From: Calonectria ilicicola
Lineage: Eukaryota; Ascomycota; Sordariomycetes; Hypocreales; Nectriaceae
Direction of reading: 5' to 3'
NCBI GenBank assembly: GCA_020809705.1
Contig: CP085825.1
Coordinates: 6,386,001 to 6,450,000, forward strand
Length of the DNA: 64,000 nt
The notes beneath the pieces were generated by a model. It saw only the letters and a list, made by a program, of their open reading frames with translations. It was not told the origin of the DNA and did no database searches. Numbering within the stretch: the first letter of the stretch is position 1; each line of letters begins with the position of its first letter. The translations under genes and the position numbers were made by a program. Positions 1 through 12,685 of the stretch are shown piece by piece.

Positions 1-389
1 GTGCTGGGGAATTGACTTCAACAACCAACGTCCAGGCGCGTCGCGATGGATCATGGGATGTGGATTGTGCCCCGCGCTTACACGTGACGTCAGTTGGAAA
101 GCCAAGATGGCTTAAGGTTGGTTGCCTTGCTAACCCGGGGTCCAAATTTCAAAGACATGATTTGATTTAATTGATATCATAGACTAAAATAATGACTGAC
201 TAGATTCATTGCTGCGTTTATCCTCTCTTAGAAAATACTATCATTACCCCATTCGCTACCAAGACTTTTCACCCAAGTTGTCGTGCAAATAATATCATGA
301 TTGCTCATGGCAAATCCGTCTCATGTTCAAAAACGGCTGCTCAATCCAAAAGTATGAATCAATATTGTATCCTTTACTCTCATAACACA
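1..389. other. 3' flank of the Senescence-domain gene, no gene seen
   Basis: This stretch lies downstream of the minus-strand gene that ends at 390. It holds AT-rich sequence typical of a 3' UTR and spacer. I see no convincing open frame, RNA gene or repeat in it. Confidence 0.6.
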
Positions 390-2062
390 TTAGTAATGGG
401 GTCCCTTCGATGGCTTCTTGCCATGGGGATCGTAACCGCTGTAGGTGCTGTGTGCATCGGTATATATGCTCTGACCATCCTTGCCGTCATTCCTGGGGTC
501 TCCATTGAGAGTAGCATTGCCGTTGTCGTTGCCTCCAACGATAATTTCGCCGCCACCCTTCACTTTGCCCACTACCATTCCCTTGGCTACGCTTTTGAGA
601 ATGGCTCGGCGGGATACGCCAGTTACATCAATATAAACCAGACCGACATTCTTGAAGCCACCGCCCAGGTTTTTACTTAGCTGGCCTGCTTCAGCACCCC
701 ACCGGTGTTCTACCACGGTAGTCATACTGCTTGAGGTTCCAGTAAGCAAGTTACGACCGGCTTGCTCAATGCCATCGACGACCGTGTTGAAGGCCATGAG
801 GCTCTTGTTCAAAACGCCAGGCTTGTAGGTATCGATGGGGTTGCCGTCCTTGTCAAATCCTCGGGCACGACCATCCTTTCGTCTTGAAATGTTCGCACCA
901 AAGTTCTGCGCAACGCTTCCGATAGCACCAACCGTAGTAGCTGACATGGTAGCGGCCCTGGTTGAGAATTGGTTGATGCGGCGGACACGGTCATGCGTCG
1001 CCGGCGCGAAAGTGACGGGCTTAGCCACAGGCTTTGTGCTTTGGGTAAAGTTATGAGCCTGGCTTTGCAATGTTCTTGAAACGATGTCGGATGTCGTGAC
1101 AATGAGTCGAGATGCTCTTGAAGCGTTTGCTACCAATGATGATTTCTTGTAGGCTGGGTGGTAGTCCATTTCAACGTAGCCTTGCGGTGCAGCGTGGACA
1201 GAAATGTTGTGACCACCGTCTTCTGGAAGAGTGATCTCAACAGGCTCTGCAGAATAATGTTAGTTTAGTTTGACTGAGTTGTAGTTGAAGAGACTTACCT
1301 TTTGAGCCAGGGCGAACATCCTTATCCTCAATAACTTGATAGGTATCGGTGAGCTCGCCTAGAACACTTCCATCCTCCTCATCAACGAGAACAATTCTGC
1401 CCCCGGTGTGAGAGCTATGGCTGCCCTGGACATAGGCCTGGCCGGGGCTGTATTCAGCTGGGTTGTAGGCGGGCAGAGCCTCTTCGGCAGCCTCACGCTG
1501 CTTTGCCATGGCGGCTTTAGAGGAGGAGGCGGGCTTTGGCGGGGCAGCACGCTCGAGGAAAGCAGTGCATTGGGCAAGGATTGTCTCGAAGGTGTCAACG
1601 TCCTCCTGGATTCCCTTTCTGGAACCGGGGTTGGGGAATTCGATGCGGGTGAATGCGCCGCTATCGGGGCCAAGGTCCCAACGAGGAATCAAATAGCTGG
1701 TTGGGGGCTGGTGGTAGATCTGGGTGGTGGCAGGCAAAGGAAGGTCGAGCTCGGGGGGAAGATGGAGGTGGAGGTAGAAGTCCTCCTCACCTTGACCGAC
1801 GCCATCGTTAAACCCCGACGAGGTTGGGACCATGAGCAGCGACAGAGTCTGGGGACCCGACTGGGTCAGGGATTGCTCCTTTCCATGAGCGATGTGGTAC
1901 GCATTGATGCCCTCGATGGCATATAGTAGCTTTGGGTCCTGGGGAGGGATGATGTCAATGCGAGAGCGGGGCAGAGACGATGAGGAAGCTTGGGACACAA
2001 GCTATTTGGTGGGCGGGGTGCGGGGGAACGCAGACAGTGCTTACATTGTGACTGGAAGCCAT
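390..2062 (-). CDS. Senescence/dehydration-associated (spartin-like) domain protein
   Basis: Three exons are read on the minus strand: 2062-2045, 1938-1299 and 1246-390. The introns (106 and 52 nt) have GTAAGC and GTAAGT donors and CAG acceptors, giving 504 residues. The tiny first exon encodes MASSHN and joins in frame to DPKLLYAIEGINAYHI. I chose it because that junction restores a normal fungal N terminus, whereas the ATG at 1998 lies in intron sequence. The C-terminal half matches the Senescence family (PF06911): hydrophobic, glycine-rich segments around AGRNLLTGTSSSM, KNLGGGFKNVGLVYIDVTG and GKVKGGGEIIVGG. Plant and animal relatives (ERD7, spartin) bind lipid or lipid-droplet surfaces and respond to dehydration. 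Lipid binding is therefore an inference for this protein. A Pro/Ala/Glu-rich linker separates the N-terminal domain from the Senescence domain. The gene is divergent from the transcription factor to the right. Confidence 0.9.
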
Positions 2063-5000
2063 TGTGCGAGGTTTTGGGTGAAACGACTTTCTACTTGAGG
2101 CCGAAGGGGAGAAGGATCTGGCGTGATGGAAGCAAGCAAAACCGCCGCCAACAAAGACTCGTGCGAAAGGGGTTGGGTGGAGGGATGGAGGGGCAGGCGG
2201 CTAGTAGTTATATGCAGATGCAAGACGCTGGAAGAGCCCGACGACGGGAAAACAAGCGCGATGAGCGACGCAGAGACGCAGCGGAGACGCAGCGGGCGCT
2301 GGAATAGGCGCTCTTATGGATATTAGGTAGGCGACACGCGGGTCGTTTTGGGGCCTGAATAAGCGGTGCTCAGCCAAAGGATGGATGGCAAGAGGGGTGA
2401 TGTGGTATGTGGTGCGATGCAACACCCACCAGACGGCAGGGAGGAGCTGTGAGCTAAAAATGCTTTAAGTGACGCTTATTTGCGCGAGCCATGGTGAGCG
2501 GCCTTTGGGCGCTTATGCATGTGCGCAGATGTGAGGCCTCTTGTGAGGACCGACGTCATTGGCTGGCGTGGCCGTGTGAGAGGCCGCCACTAGAGACGTC
2601 TTGGTTGGCAGCTGTGTTTGAAGCGTGCCACCTTTCGTCATGCTCTTGGCCTCGAACACTGCCATGACGACTTTTGGTGTCGGAGGGAGCGTCGGAGGGA
2701 GCGTCGGAGGCCAGTTTCGGGCAATGTGATGGACGATGCCAAGTAGCCAAGCTACCGTGACCGTGTCATGGAGCCGAGAGTATTCGCATGCGACATGGCG
2801 CAGCACGCTTGATCTGCAACTTTATTTTGTCCTTCTACAGACTACTGAAGCCTCTGGCAGCAGTGCGGCAAGCAGAGCAGCGGCGTGGTATAGTGACACG
2901 GTCCAGCCAAGCCTAGAGGCATGGTGTGTGCGAGCGTGGTGGATGCGTGGGTGCGTGGGTGAGTGTGGGCGGCTTCGTGGGTGATGGTGGGGAGATGGCA
3001 CCCTGACCGAGCAAGACGGTGCACTGACCTGCTCGTTTTACTTGAGAAGATGAATATATACATCTATACCCATGAATAAAAATAAAATCGCCGCGAATGC
3101 TATAATAATAATACCGACTGTGGATTTTCTCCCAACCCTCCTATTTCGGTATGCCTCAATTAAGTAGCGTAATAAAGTTCATGATTGGTCGGAACAGCCG
3201 ACCAAACTGAGCCTAGTCTTAATGGAGCAGTTTTGAACGAAAAGTCGAGCCTGGTGAAATCAATCATGACTGAAAATCATGTCGTTTGTATGTTTTCCCG
3301 ACCTGGTTAGTGATCTGTGGAACCGCGCGAGGTTTCCGGGGCTGTTGAGAGCTGCTTGTTGCAGTGCCAAAGTATGTTGGTCTACCATGATATTAAGAGC
3401 TGGCTCATATTGCCATGGTTCCAGATGCTCTGGGGTGCACGCCCTACGCGGCCCGACAGCAATCAGCAATCCACATGAGTGAGCACTGAGTTTTTTTGGC
3501 CCAAACTTGCACTCAAAAGCCGTTGAGATTGAATGGGGCGAGGACCTGGCCTTGCCTCATCTGGGTGTGGCGGGTCGCAGGGACGAGATAAAAAGCCCCA
3601 CCATCATCGCGATGCTTATTCACTTCGACAGGCCAAGAATTTTCAGGGGCAAAGTTTCACAGGTGCCAGCTAGACTAGGCTGTGGGTGCTCTCGTTTTCA
3701 TGCCACAGTTGTAGGTGACATCCCGCCGCCCGAATTAGCCTTCATGGTGGATACGGCTGCTTTTTGGAGCCGCTCTTTTCCCTTTGTAGCCACGACAATG
3801 TACCATGCGGAAACATAAAAATGTCCGCACAGCGACCAACACTCCAAAAGACTTTTCCGTTCCAGGTACTCGTTGCCAACGTCAACTAGACACTGTAGAA
3901 GGCGGGAAAAAACAAAACTAGGGCGAGTTTCCTCACCGCAAATTCCAGCATTAGCCTCGCATTGTCACCGCAAGACCCGGTTCCGTCCCCTCGGATCCGT
4001 AGCTATCGTATTTACCAGGAGCCGCTGTTAATTACCAACAGCCGCCCACCATGGAGTTTCCCTGGAACCAAACAAGCACAAGCACGCATGAGAAAAAGCA
4101 AGGAATTGCCGTCTTCCGCACCGCGACGTTACACACGCATTTCGTCACACCGGAAAAATTCACAGGTTCTGGCCCCCAACGGACATGGGAGCTCTGGTCG
4201 GAACCGCACAGTACGTACGCGCATCGTGACTTTGTTTGATTGCTGGATCCATGGAGCCCCTGCAGTTCCTGGGTCTCCCTTACTATGACACCACTGACAG
4301 ATGAACGGGTTCCACATGACGCCCCATACAACTGATCTCGGCCCTCTGTGATTTTGATACACACATAGTAGATGAGGCGGGAACACGCTCCGATACTAGA
4401 TCCAATGCTGTGCCGTTCCCCCGCTCGCAACGGAAAACTCGACGATACAGGTGACAGAGTACCTTGTTTGAAAAAGGGGGGCAGATGTCTTGCCATCAAA
4501 ATGGTTGATGGCAGGGAGTCTGCGATCAGGATACCATCCTGGGTCAATCATCAGGTAATTGGGGTTGCAACTCCGACAGGATCCAAGGACTCTGGTCTCG
4601 TCGCGGTTGCGTCTGTGCTCATTTTGGCTTCAGCGTCTCTATCCAGGCATCTCGGCCGGTTCGCTGTCAAGGTTGCTGCGATCTCAAGCAACGGAGCAGC
4701 GGCTTTAGTGCCCATCAATCCCCGTGCGCAACGGTCCCTTGGCTGGTTTGTGAGAAATCCCATGCATGATGCGACAGTGCTACGAACAAGGTTGCCGCGA
4801 GGAAACGTCCTATCCGTATTAAGATGACTGGTCAACTCGGCCCCAAATTTCCCTGGTGGGGATTACGCCAACGGGGAGCCGGACAGATGAACGACAAAAA
4901 CAAATGCCGACTTGCGGAAGTGCACCCATTTTTTATTTCGGTTTTTTTTTTCTTTCTTTTTTTGCTCCTGCGCCGTGTTGGTTTTACGGGCTGCACACAC

Positions 5001-6793
5001 CCAGCGTTCATGAGTGCTGGCCGCTAGTGAGAAAACAAAAGAGCAGAAAAAGAAAAGAAGAACAAACATTCAACCAGCCTTCGGCAACACCTTGTCTTCC
5101 CAAGACACTCCTGTTGGAAACCCTGGCCCACAGCCGCGCTCTCTAACATTTTTATACTTCGCTCACGGCATTCGGTAAGAGGCAGTCTCCACCGGGCCGT
5201 TGCGTTACTCGGTGCTCTCGGATATTGACTGGGGCTGCTCGAGTCATTGGTAGACGCGCGATCAATGGAGACGCCCATCTTTCCATGGATTCTGTTGGCT
5301 CCATCATTACGTAGGTGTCGTGAGGAACGATGTCGTCTAGCCCACCGGGCTGAATTTTAGTCACGCTGGCGCCCACTGGGGTGCGGAGTTTTGGGAGAGG
5401 CGTCAGCCTCCCGATGACCACTAGCGATCCGACAAAGCTAATGTGGAGGGGCTTCGTTGGGAAACTTGGTGGAAGTGAAATTACCACCCCAAGGTCCCGG
5501 GTTCGCCCTTCCGCTGATATGCAAACATGAACCGATTGAGAAACAAGACCCATGTTTCGGGAGTGGTGATCGGCGACTTGTTGGCCGTCGAGACCGCCTG
5601 TCTCACACCCCCATCACGACCAAGCCTGACAGGTGCCAGAGGTCAGACGAGTATTACAACACATGGGCATGAACAGAAGTATTAGCCCTGTCATTGTTTA
5701 GGTAGTAGCCACGGGGTACTGCGTGTTATTGATTAATAATCGATTGCATTCGGCGTCAACTAGGCCGTGAGAGAAATGGTCCACGGGATGAGGAGATGGT
5801 GGTGGTGGTTGGAGCCAGAAACACCACGTTGACAGCATCTCTTCTCGTTTGGGTCTCGACCTGCTCGGTGCAAAGGAGGTGGGAGGTGACACAGAAACAG
5901 CCAGGACAGCTTCAGATTCAGCTTTGCTGGTCTGGGAGCCTTGCTCCCTGTGGGGTAAGTGATCGGAGGGGAAAGGCATGGCCATGGATCACTACGCTTA
6001 GCGGCTCTCGATTCCCAGCACACCGGCCCGTCTAGTGTACATGTTGCTCGCTAAGGTTTAGCACCATGTAAGGGTTCAGCATCCGTACGTGTCTGGGTAT
6101 CTTTCCTTGGGGTAGGTAGGGTACGGGGCGGCCAGAAACCAGTAGTTCCCTGGAAGAAGAAACCGATAAGTCGGGCCCTATGGCAGGTCGGCCGGGTCGG
6201 CATCTCGCCCCAATTTCTGGGCTTAATGATGGACTCCCCTGCTTCTGTGAGGATTTGCCCTGACTATTACCGATTTCGAACTTGGCAGCTCTGGTTCCCG
6301 TATACATAGTATCCTCCCCTCTGGCTAGTCCTGTGGCACAGCATCCTCTCATCCTTCGGCAGGCCTGCCTATTCAGAGCCCTTCCATCGCACTGCCTGAT
6401 AGTGCAGCAGCACTGGTCCGTCTGTGCCGTCTCTCGTCTCGGTTACATCACGCCCACGAGTTGTCACGTTGCCACGTGGGTCAGTCAGGGTTTTCCATAT
6501 CGTTTCCTCTTCCGTTGCTTGGGATTTGCGAGATTGCATGACCTCGAGCTGCGCGGTTAGCTGTTTGCGTGTCTGCCATCTCAACGTCCCCCCATGCCGC
6601 TCAACCTTTCTGTCGCATTCACCTCCCCGAAACAAAACAGAAAAGTTTTCGGTCGAAATTGCCATTACCTGCTTATAACGTCATTTGTCTTTGGCTCTTG
6701 AAATATCTGTTGGAGAGCCGCCGCACTGCCCAACCGATTCCCGAACGACTTGCACCACCACCATCACCACCACCACCCACCACCTTTTCCTAG
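2063..6793. other. Divergent intergenic spacer, 4.7 kb
   Basis: This spacer separates the minus-strand Senescence gene from the plus-strand transcription factor and must hold both promoters. Open frames in it are short, overlap on both strands and show no recognisable domain. A short tandem repeat lies at 2679-2710. A His-codon-like CACCACCATCACCACC run near 6750-6782 is probably 5' UTR or intron of the regulator. A perfect GTAAGT donor occurs at 5954 but could not be tied to an exon. No tRNA was found. Confidence 0.5.
2679..2710. repeat. Short tandem repeat, 12-bp unit
   Basis: The unit GTCGGAGGGAGC is repeated about 2.7 times head to tail. It lies in the spacer, outside any supported gene. 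Confidence 0.8.
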
Positions 6794-9499
6794 TCCGCAC
6801 CGCGAGGGCCCTTTTTCAAGGCCCACCTCGGCACGATTGCTTCCCAACTCCGCATCCAGTCTATCCTCTCGCCTGTCGACCCCGAAGTCGATGAATCGCC
6901 CTCGCAGCGGTCTCCCCCAAAGCGCAAGTTTGACGAGGTCGTGACGGTGCCGGAGGCTGCCTGGGCAGCCCCACGACAAACCGAGCCCTTGGACAACCAG
7001 CCTTTCAGGCCCGACAGCTCTGAGCCACCTAAAGGAAATGTCGAAGACCAGAGGACCCCGGTGCCGCCTGGATACGGAGAGGGCAAGATGCCACTAAAGA
7101 TGCGACCCCCGATGCGGTCTAGCATCGCCTGTATGAGGTGTCGACGATCCAAGATCAAGTGTGACAACGATGGAGGCAACAGCCCTTGTGACCCATGCAT
7201 AAAGGGCGGCCACCAGTGCCAATACCCCGAGGCCGCTCCTCCACCGCCCAAGAGGAACGATCCCCCAGCAGGACCGAGACAGGAGAAGGAGGGTGGCCAT
7301 GAGAGGAAGCGAGCTAGGAAAGTAGACGAAGCACCTGGGCTGGACCAAGAGAGATCTGCCGCTTACGCTGAGGAGGTTTTGTCATATCCGTTTCTGACTG
7401 CCGAGCTCTGGGACCAACTCCTCAACATCTACAGATTAAATTTTGCAACAGAGTTGTCTTTCCTTCACCTTCCAACCCTCAAGGAAAAGATCAATCGTCG
7501 ACAAGGATACGGGTTTGAGTCTCTACCCGAGCTCAATTTGGTCTTGCTCGGAGTTCTCACCTTGACAGCTCGGTTCCATCCAGATCTTGTCAAATACGTT
7601 ACTCATTTGTCCGGTACCCAAGCCGGCAATTCTCGCCTCAAGGTATCCCAATCAAAGGCCGACCCCTCTGCTGCTTCCGACTTCTTTGCCAATGTCCTTT
7701 CGACTGCTCTCGGCCCTGTCAAGACCTCGGTGTCAGTGGTTACGGTGGAAAGAGTACAAGCGTTCCTCATGCTTGCCTTCTTTGAATGGAGTCAGCAAAG
7801 CCCATCAAACGGCCCTGGGGCATGGATGTATCTCGGAATCGCGATACGCATGACGCAAGCGCTCAAATTGGGACTTGATGACCAAATAGCGAAGAAGTTG
7901 ACAAAGCCAAGTCGAGGCCCCGATTCGAACCGGAGACTACGCAAGAGCTCTTCGGACGTGGGTATCATCAGAGAGATTCGAAGACGCACCATGTTTAGTT
8001 GTCTAATACTAGACCGCATGATGGCTTGCGGTAATGACCGGGCCTCAACAATCCCAATCGAAACCATCCGGATCCAGTTGCCTTGCACCGAGATGGCATT
8101 TGACCTCGCGTTGGATGTCAACACCGGGTTTCTAAATCCAGAAGACGAAGCCGCCAACCCCCAGATCAACGACGATAGTGTTTTGAGCCGGTTTATTCAG
8201 CTGGTGGAGATCTGGGCCAAGATTGCAAAGTATTCGTCAACTGGCGGGCGTTTGCAAGATAGAGCCCGGCCATGGGACCAACATTCTACCTTTAGGATGC
8301 TGCGAGAAGAGTTGGACCACTACATTATGAATCTTCCGGATACATTTACTCTATCACGGCAAAACTACTATCGTCACGACAACCATCAGGCGACCAACAT
8401 GTATGTGTCGTTGCATATGCTCATTTCGGTCTGCCAGATAGTCCTTTGCCGGGAGTATCTCCCCTTTCTGCCGCTGCGGTGCAAAGGTCCAGCTGGACCC
8501 ATGGGGTCTTGGGCAATTCCTTTCGACCAGACACCTGATGGGTTTTGGGATCATATCAGCGAAACATTTTTCACGGCGGCTCGAGATATTGTAGATGTTG
8601 TTGAGATATGCAGGGACAAGCTGCCGCAGTCTTCACTAATTCAGTTTTCGATTTGGCTAGCGGGCTTTGCAGGGGTCTATGCTTTGCACTTCCCTCACAT
8701 GGATATAAAACATCTAATGGTTAATCAAGAAGAAATAGATCGACGGACAGAAGGCGAGTTGAGCGCGCTGCGTGGAGTAACTGCGGGAGCAGCATATCAA
8801 GCGCTTCATAAAATGTCTGCTTGTTTGCAGGGGGCTCAGCCATATATAAAATATCTTGAAGACATGGAGCGGTACTATACCGACTCTGAAACGGAATTCC
8901 GGCAACGAACTGAACAGGGCGGATCTATATCCGATGCAACAGCCGGTGGCCGGCTCAGCATCCGGCTCGGAGATGGGGGTGGCGTCGAGGAGTGGAGGCC
9001 TCATGCAAGTAGGGCTTCGGACCTCGCCATGCTCGTTGATGAGGAACCGCGAGCTAGCCCGTATGAGGGATCAGAGAGATCAATGGGGGCTGCCACGGAT
9101 CTTGGCTCGCCAATGGGAGTGTCGGAGGGATACTCGACTGGGGAACACGCGCGTACGCCTAGATCGACGCCAACCATGTCGTACACGGCGGTTAATAGCA
9201 CCTACTTGATGCGATCTGGCTCATCAGAATCGCTCGCGCTGAGTGCGGACCATCGGAGGGACGGCGTCTCTTGCGGCGATCACCGCAACACCCCAAGGGC
9301 TACGACGATACAGTCCGGCAGCATGTTCACGCTCCCGGGAATAGAAACGGAGCCTGTTGCTGCTAGTATTCCGGAGTTTTCTATTGATCAGCTGGGCATC
9401 ATTGAATCCCAGCGTATTGGAAGAATGTTGAATGACCTCGAGGAATTCGCCGGCGCCGGGTCACTTGGAGCAGGGCCTCTAAGCGAATATGATGGGTAA
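6794..9499 (+). CDS. Zn2Cys6 fungal-specific transcription factor
   Basis: This is a DNA-binding regulator expected in the nucleus. An uninterrupted frame runs to TAA at 9497-9499. The first usable in-frame start-like codon at 6941 is GTG, and the frame is coding-like upstream of it (SPPKRKFDEVV, a basic NLS-like stretch), back to a TAG at 6791-6793. The true ATG is therefore in an upstream exon I could not locate. In-frame acceptor candidates end at 6793, 6820 and 6859. The zinc cluster at about 7131-7220 has the spacing C-x2-C-x6-C-x8-C-x2-C-x6-C (CMRCRRSKIKC ... CDPC ... C) and is followed by a basic linker. The central region fits the fungal-specific TF domain (PF04082), including a GAWMYLGIAIRMTQALKLGL helix block. 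The C-terminal ~200 residues are Ser/Thr/Gly-rich and probably disordered. The target genes cannot be told from sequence. Confidence 0.9.
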   Translation, partial: SAPRGPFFKAHLGTIASQLRIQSILSPVDPEVDESPSQRSPPKRKFDEVVTVPEAAWAAPRQTEPLDNQPFRPDSSEPPKGNVEDQRTPVPPGYGEGKMPLKMRPPMRSSIACMRCRRSKIKCDNDGGNSPCDPCIKGGHQCQYPEAAPPPPKRNDPPAGPRQEKEGGHERKRARKVDEAPGLDQERSAAYAEEVLSYPFLTAELWDQLLNIYRLNFATELSFLHLPTLKEKINRRQGYGFESLPELNLVLLGVLTLTARFHPDLVKYVTHLSGTQAGNSRLKVSQSKADPSAASDFFANVLSTALGPVKTSVSVVTVERVQAFLMLAFFEWSQQSPSNGPGAWMYLGIAIRMTQALKLGLDDQIAKKLTKPSRGPDSNRRLRKSSSDVGIIREIRRRTMFSCLILDRMMACGNDRASTIPIETIRIQLPCTEMAFDLALDVNTGFLNPEDEAANPQINDDSVLSRFIQLVEIWAKIAKYSSTGGRLQDRARPWDQHSTFRMLREELDHYIMNLPDTFTLSRQNYYRHDNHQATNMYVSLHMLISVCQIVLCREYLPFLPLRCKGPAGPMGSWAIPFDQTPDGFWDHISETFFTAARDIVDVVEICRDKLPQSSLIQFSIWLAGFAGVYALHFPHMDIKHLMVNQEEIDRRTEGELSALRGVTAGAAYQALHKMSACLQGAQPYIKYLEDMERYYTDSETEFRQRTEQGGSISDATAGGRLSIRLGDGGGVEEWRPHASRASDLAMLVDEEPRASPYEGSERSMGAATDLGSPMGVSEGYSTGEHARTPRSTPTMSYTAVNSTYLMRSGSSESLALSADHRRDGVSCGDHRNTPRATTIQSGSMFTLPGIETEPVAASIPEFSIDQLGIIESQRIGRMLNDLEEFAGAGSLGAGPLSEYDG

Positions 9500-12400
9500 G
9501 AATTGAAATGCAGTTTATAGAACATTTTTAGAGATGAACGAACTGACAGACAACTTTTGGGAGGCATCGTGTTTGCGTTTGATGAGCTATCAAGAAAGAG
9601 CGTGTGCTCCTTATGAGTGGGCGGATTAGCATAGATTTTTTTTTGGTTAAATTTGCTTTTTTATCAATGGATACGGATTGTTGGGAGTTTAGAAATGGCG
9701 TATAGAACACGACTTGGGCGGATTGGGTGGCTCTTTGTGTTTTCGATTCTTTTAGGAATTGTGGCTACTACCATTTCAAGAACTTTTTTTCCCACCTGAT
9801 GACGCGCCATGGATAATACTTCAACCTGATAAGTGTGTGCTTGATGTGAGAAGACGAGAGAGTGCAACTGCCGAAAGGATAGAGGTTGCATTAATGATTT
9901 GATAAGAGGCGGGTCGAATGGCAGGTTGTCTCAAATTAAGTAACTTGATCGAGGTCGAGATGAGATAAGATTATCGCATGGTGGTGGTGGTGGTGGACTG
10001 GGGGGGGGGGGGTGGGAAGGGGGGGCATCGCTTGGTGATGGGAGCGAGCGAGCCTCAACTCTGCACGCCAAGCATATGATGCACCTACACAAGGAAAGAA
10101 AGCCGATGGTTTCCTTCAACGCGGCCTTGGCACGATGAGGCTTGAAATCGCTTCGAGGTCGACTCAGTTGCAACGTTTCGACCCATTTTTCGCATGTTAC
10201 AAAGTTCCAAATGCAGCATCTTCTCCGATCGTTTCCTCTTTTCACTTGTCTCGTTTCATCCTTCATCCTGCCTACGTGTACCGACATATACAAGGGATGC
10301 AAGTTTGGTTGGGGGTCGCATCCGTCCTCGAGGTGACACAGGCAAGAACTCAGAAGGGGAGGGTGCCCAGTCTTACCAGAAGCGTACTCCCGTGCACGAG
10401 GCTGGAGGCGGAAGATGACAGCCACAGCTGAAGATGGGGTTTGAAATCATCGGATCTGGCCGGTTGCAGGCGACGACGGCATCTTTTATAGGCTGGCTGA
10501 TGACGCGTTGACGCTGGATAAATTACCCTGTAAATATGATTGTTAATGACCGGCGTGGCGGATGACAGGCATGGGGAGATGGGCTTGGCACACGAGCTTT
10601 CTAAGAGGTTACACAACATGTCTGAGGCTAGCGACATCCAGATTGTAAAAAAGTGACGTCGAAATCAAGTCATTGCAGGCCAAAAACGTATGCCGACAAC
10701 AAGAAGTTGTTGCCTCCCCCGCCCCCCTTGACGGGCTGCTGACCTTCCCCCCTTCAGCGCAGCTTTGTCAGGGTTGCAGTCTGTCGTTGCATCGGCGGGT
10801 GACCGAGGCTCGATGCAAGCAGATTGGCGTGGCGATGAACCAGGAAAATCCCCGACATGCCAGGAAGCGTTCGCTGTGCGAGGCAAGCTTGACCAGCGCT
10901 AGGAACACCACCACACACACGCGCGCACGCACGCACACACACCACACACACCATGAGTCCAGGGGGATAGCAGCTGGGGCGCAAGCTTTTGAGCCGCCGC
11001 CGCCGCCTGTCCCGTGTAAGCCTCGCCAGGCTGGATGGAGCTTGGATAGATGTCATGTCAGATCGGGACCGTCGGCCAGATTGCCGCCGGAGTGTTGCAC
11101 GCCGTTGGAATCATTTTGCTCGATATCGACAAGCTAAAAAAAAAAAAAAATTCAGATGAAGAATTAATAAGACAAGACCCAAAAAAAAAGAAAAGGGAAA
11201 ATTGCAGTGTGTTGCGTGTTTGTTGTGTCAAAAAAGGACCAGCATCAGTCAACCAACAACTCACTTATCCCTCCCTTGCCTGTCACTTTCTTGTGGGACG
11301 TACACCCACAAGTGGCAGTCCAAGTACACGGGATGTACCTGGCTGTGACCAAGGCGCATCATTGCATTTGCTCGGGCGCTCTGTACCGAGACCCGGCTGC
11401 TTGGCTGGGTTTGCTGCGGCCGAGCGTGGGGAATGGAACAGAATTCTGGGTCCAGCGTCCGAATACGTGGTTGCAGGGCGTCGGTAGGCTGCTGTGCCAG
11501 GTGGTGGTGGGTGGTAGTGGTAGCGGTGGTACAGCTGCTCGCTGTCAGTCGTTTTCCGCCTTGGGAAGAGAATCACATCACTATGCAATGCAGTTGAATT
11601 GCCAGCCAGCTAGCTCGCTAGGTGCCTGCTGCATCGGCAGTGCCTTAGTGGTGTCGTTGCCCACCACTGGCAGCGAGGCTCAGTGCTGCCGAGGACCCGA
11701 TACAGCACCAAAAAGCCACCACCCCGTTCCCCGTCTCCGCTCTCTTTGCCCAAGTTAGGAGTGAGGGAGTGAGTGTGGTGGTGTGGTGTGTGGTGTGTGG
11801 TGGCCGTGCCAGGCCATGCCAGGCCATGGTAGTGAGTGTGGTAGGGTGCAGCCGCAGGAGCACACGCTGAACACGCTGCATACGCTTGACTGACTTGATT
11901 CTTCCCAACCGCGCCCCCCCCCTCCCCTGCCTTGCTGCTCGCTGCTCGCTGGCCTCGTGAGCTCTTACCAGCAGCACCTCCACGCCTGTGGGGCGTGGGG
12001 CTTGATGTCCACGGCGGCGCTGATTTGCCAGCTCCCCCATCTCTCCCACTCTCTCTCCACAGCTGCTGATGGCCCGAAGTTTTGCGCATGCAGCTCATGA
12101 CAAACTTATTTCGAAATGGTTCACCATGAGAGGTCCGGCCAGCTTCGAGCTTCCACGTCTGCCGCCTCCCATTTCCAACCGCTTCTCCCTGCAAAATTGA
12201 TGCCGGATCCACGCCTCACAGGACGGACCCGGTGGGTGGACCTTTTGTTCCTGCACCAAGGGGGATGCGACGCTGCGAGGCACCGAGGCCTTCTTGCAAT
12301 TGCCGTTCAGCATCATGACGATTTCACCAAACTAAGCATAGTGTCGTGAACCCCCGCGTTGTCTCGCTCTAGCCCAATGCTTGGCTCAATGTGCCATTGA

Positions 12401-12685
12401 CCGACCCCTTAGCCGTCGGGTATTACATGTACTTCCAGATACCGACTCCACCCTGCTTGTGAGGAATCATGTTGGCGCTGAAGGTCCCGACAAGCCCAAG
12501 CCCACGAGAGACGGTGACGGCCGTCCGAGCTGGTCCGACTTTTCCTCGACGTCTGACTTTCGTTGTTTAAATTGTCGTCCGTTTCCCTTTCTCTTCTTCC
12601 TCTCGATTATAATTCACCTGTCTTTTAATTCCCGTGTACGAATTCCCCCCCCCTTCCTTCTCCCCGTATCCCTCTTGCACTCGCC
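9500..12685. other. Intergenic spacer, 3.2 kb
   Basis: This spacer lies between the regulator and egt1. It contains simple repeats: GGT runs near 9980, G and A runs, and a CA/CG alternating tract at 10908-10952. A long GTG/GTGT-rich stretch lies near 11770-11830. Pyrimidine-rich sequence at 12540-12680 just before the egt1 start fits a fungal promoter and 5' leader. I see no gene with support. Confidence 0.55.
10908..10952. repeat. CA/CG alternating microsatellite
   Basis: An imperfect purine-pyrimidine alternating run (CACACA, GCGCGCACGCAC, ACACACACCACACACACC) lies in the spacer. Such runs can adopt Z-DNA, but no function is implied. Confidence 0.8.

Noticed and set aside
5484..5520. tRNA-like T-arm string AAGGTCCCGGGTTCGCCC
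   Set aside because: The flanks give no acceptor, D or anticodon stems and the T stem does not pair, so it is chance or at most a fragment.
11610..12044. Long overlapping minus-strand frames in the spacer before egt1
   Set aside because: The translations are low-complexity (His/Thr and Gly/Arg runs) created by GTG and CA repeats.
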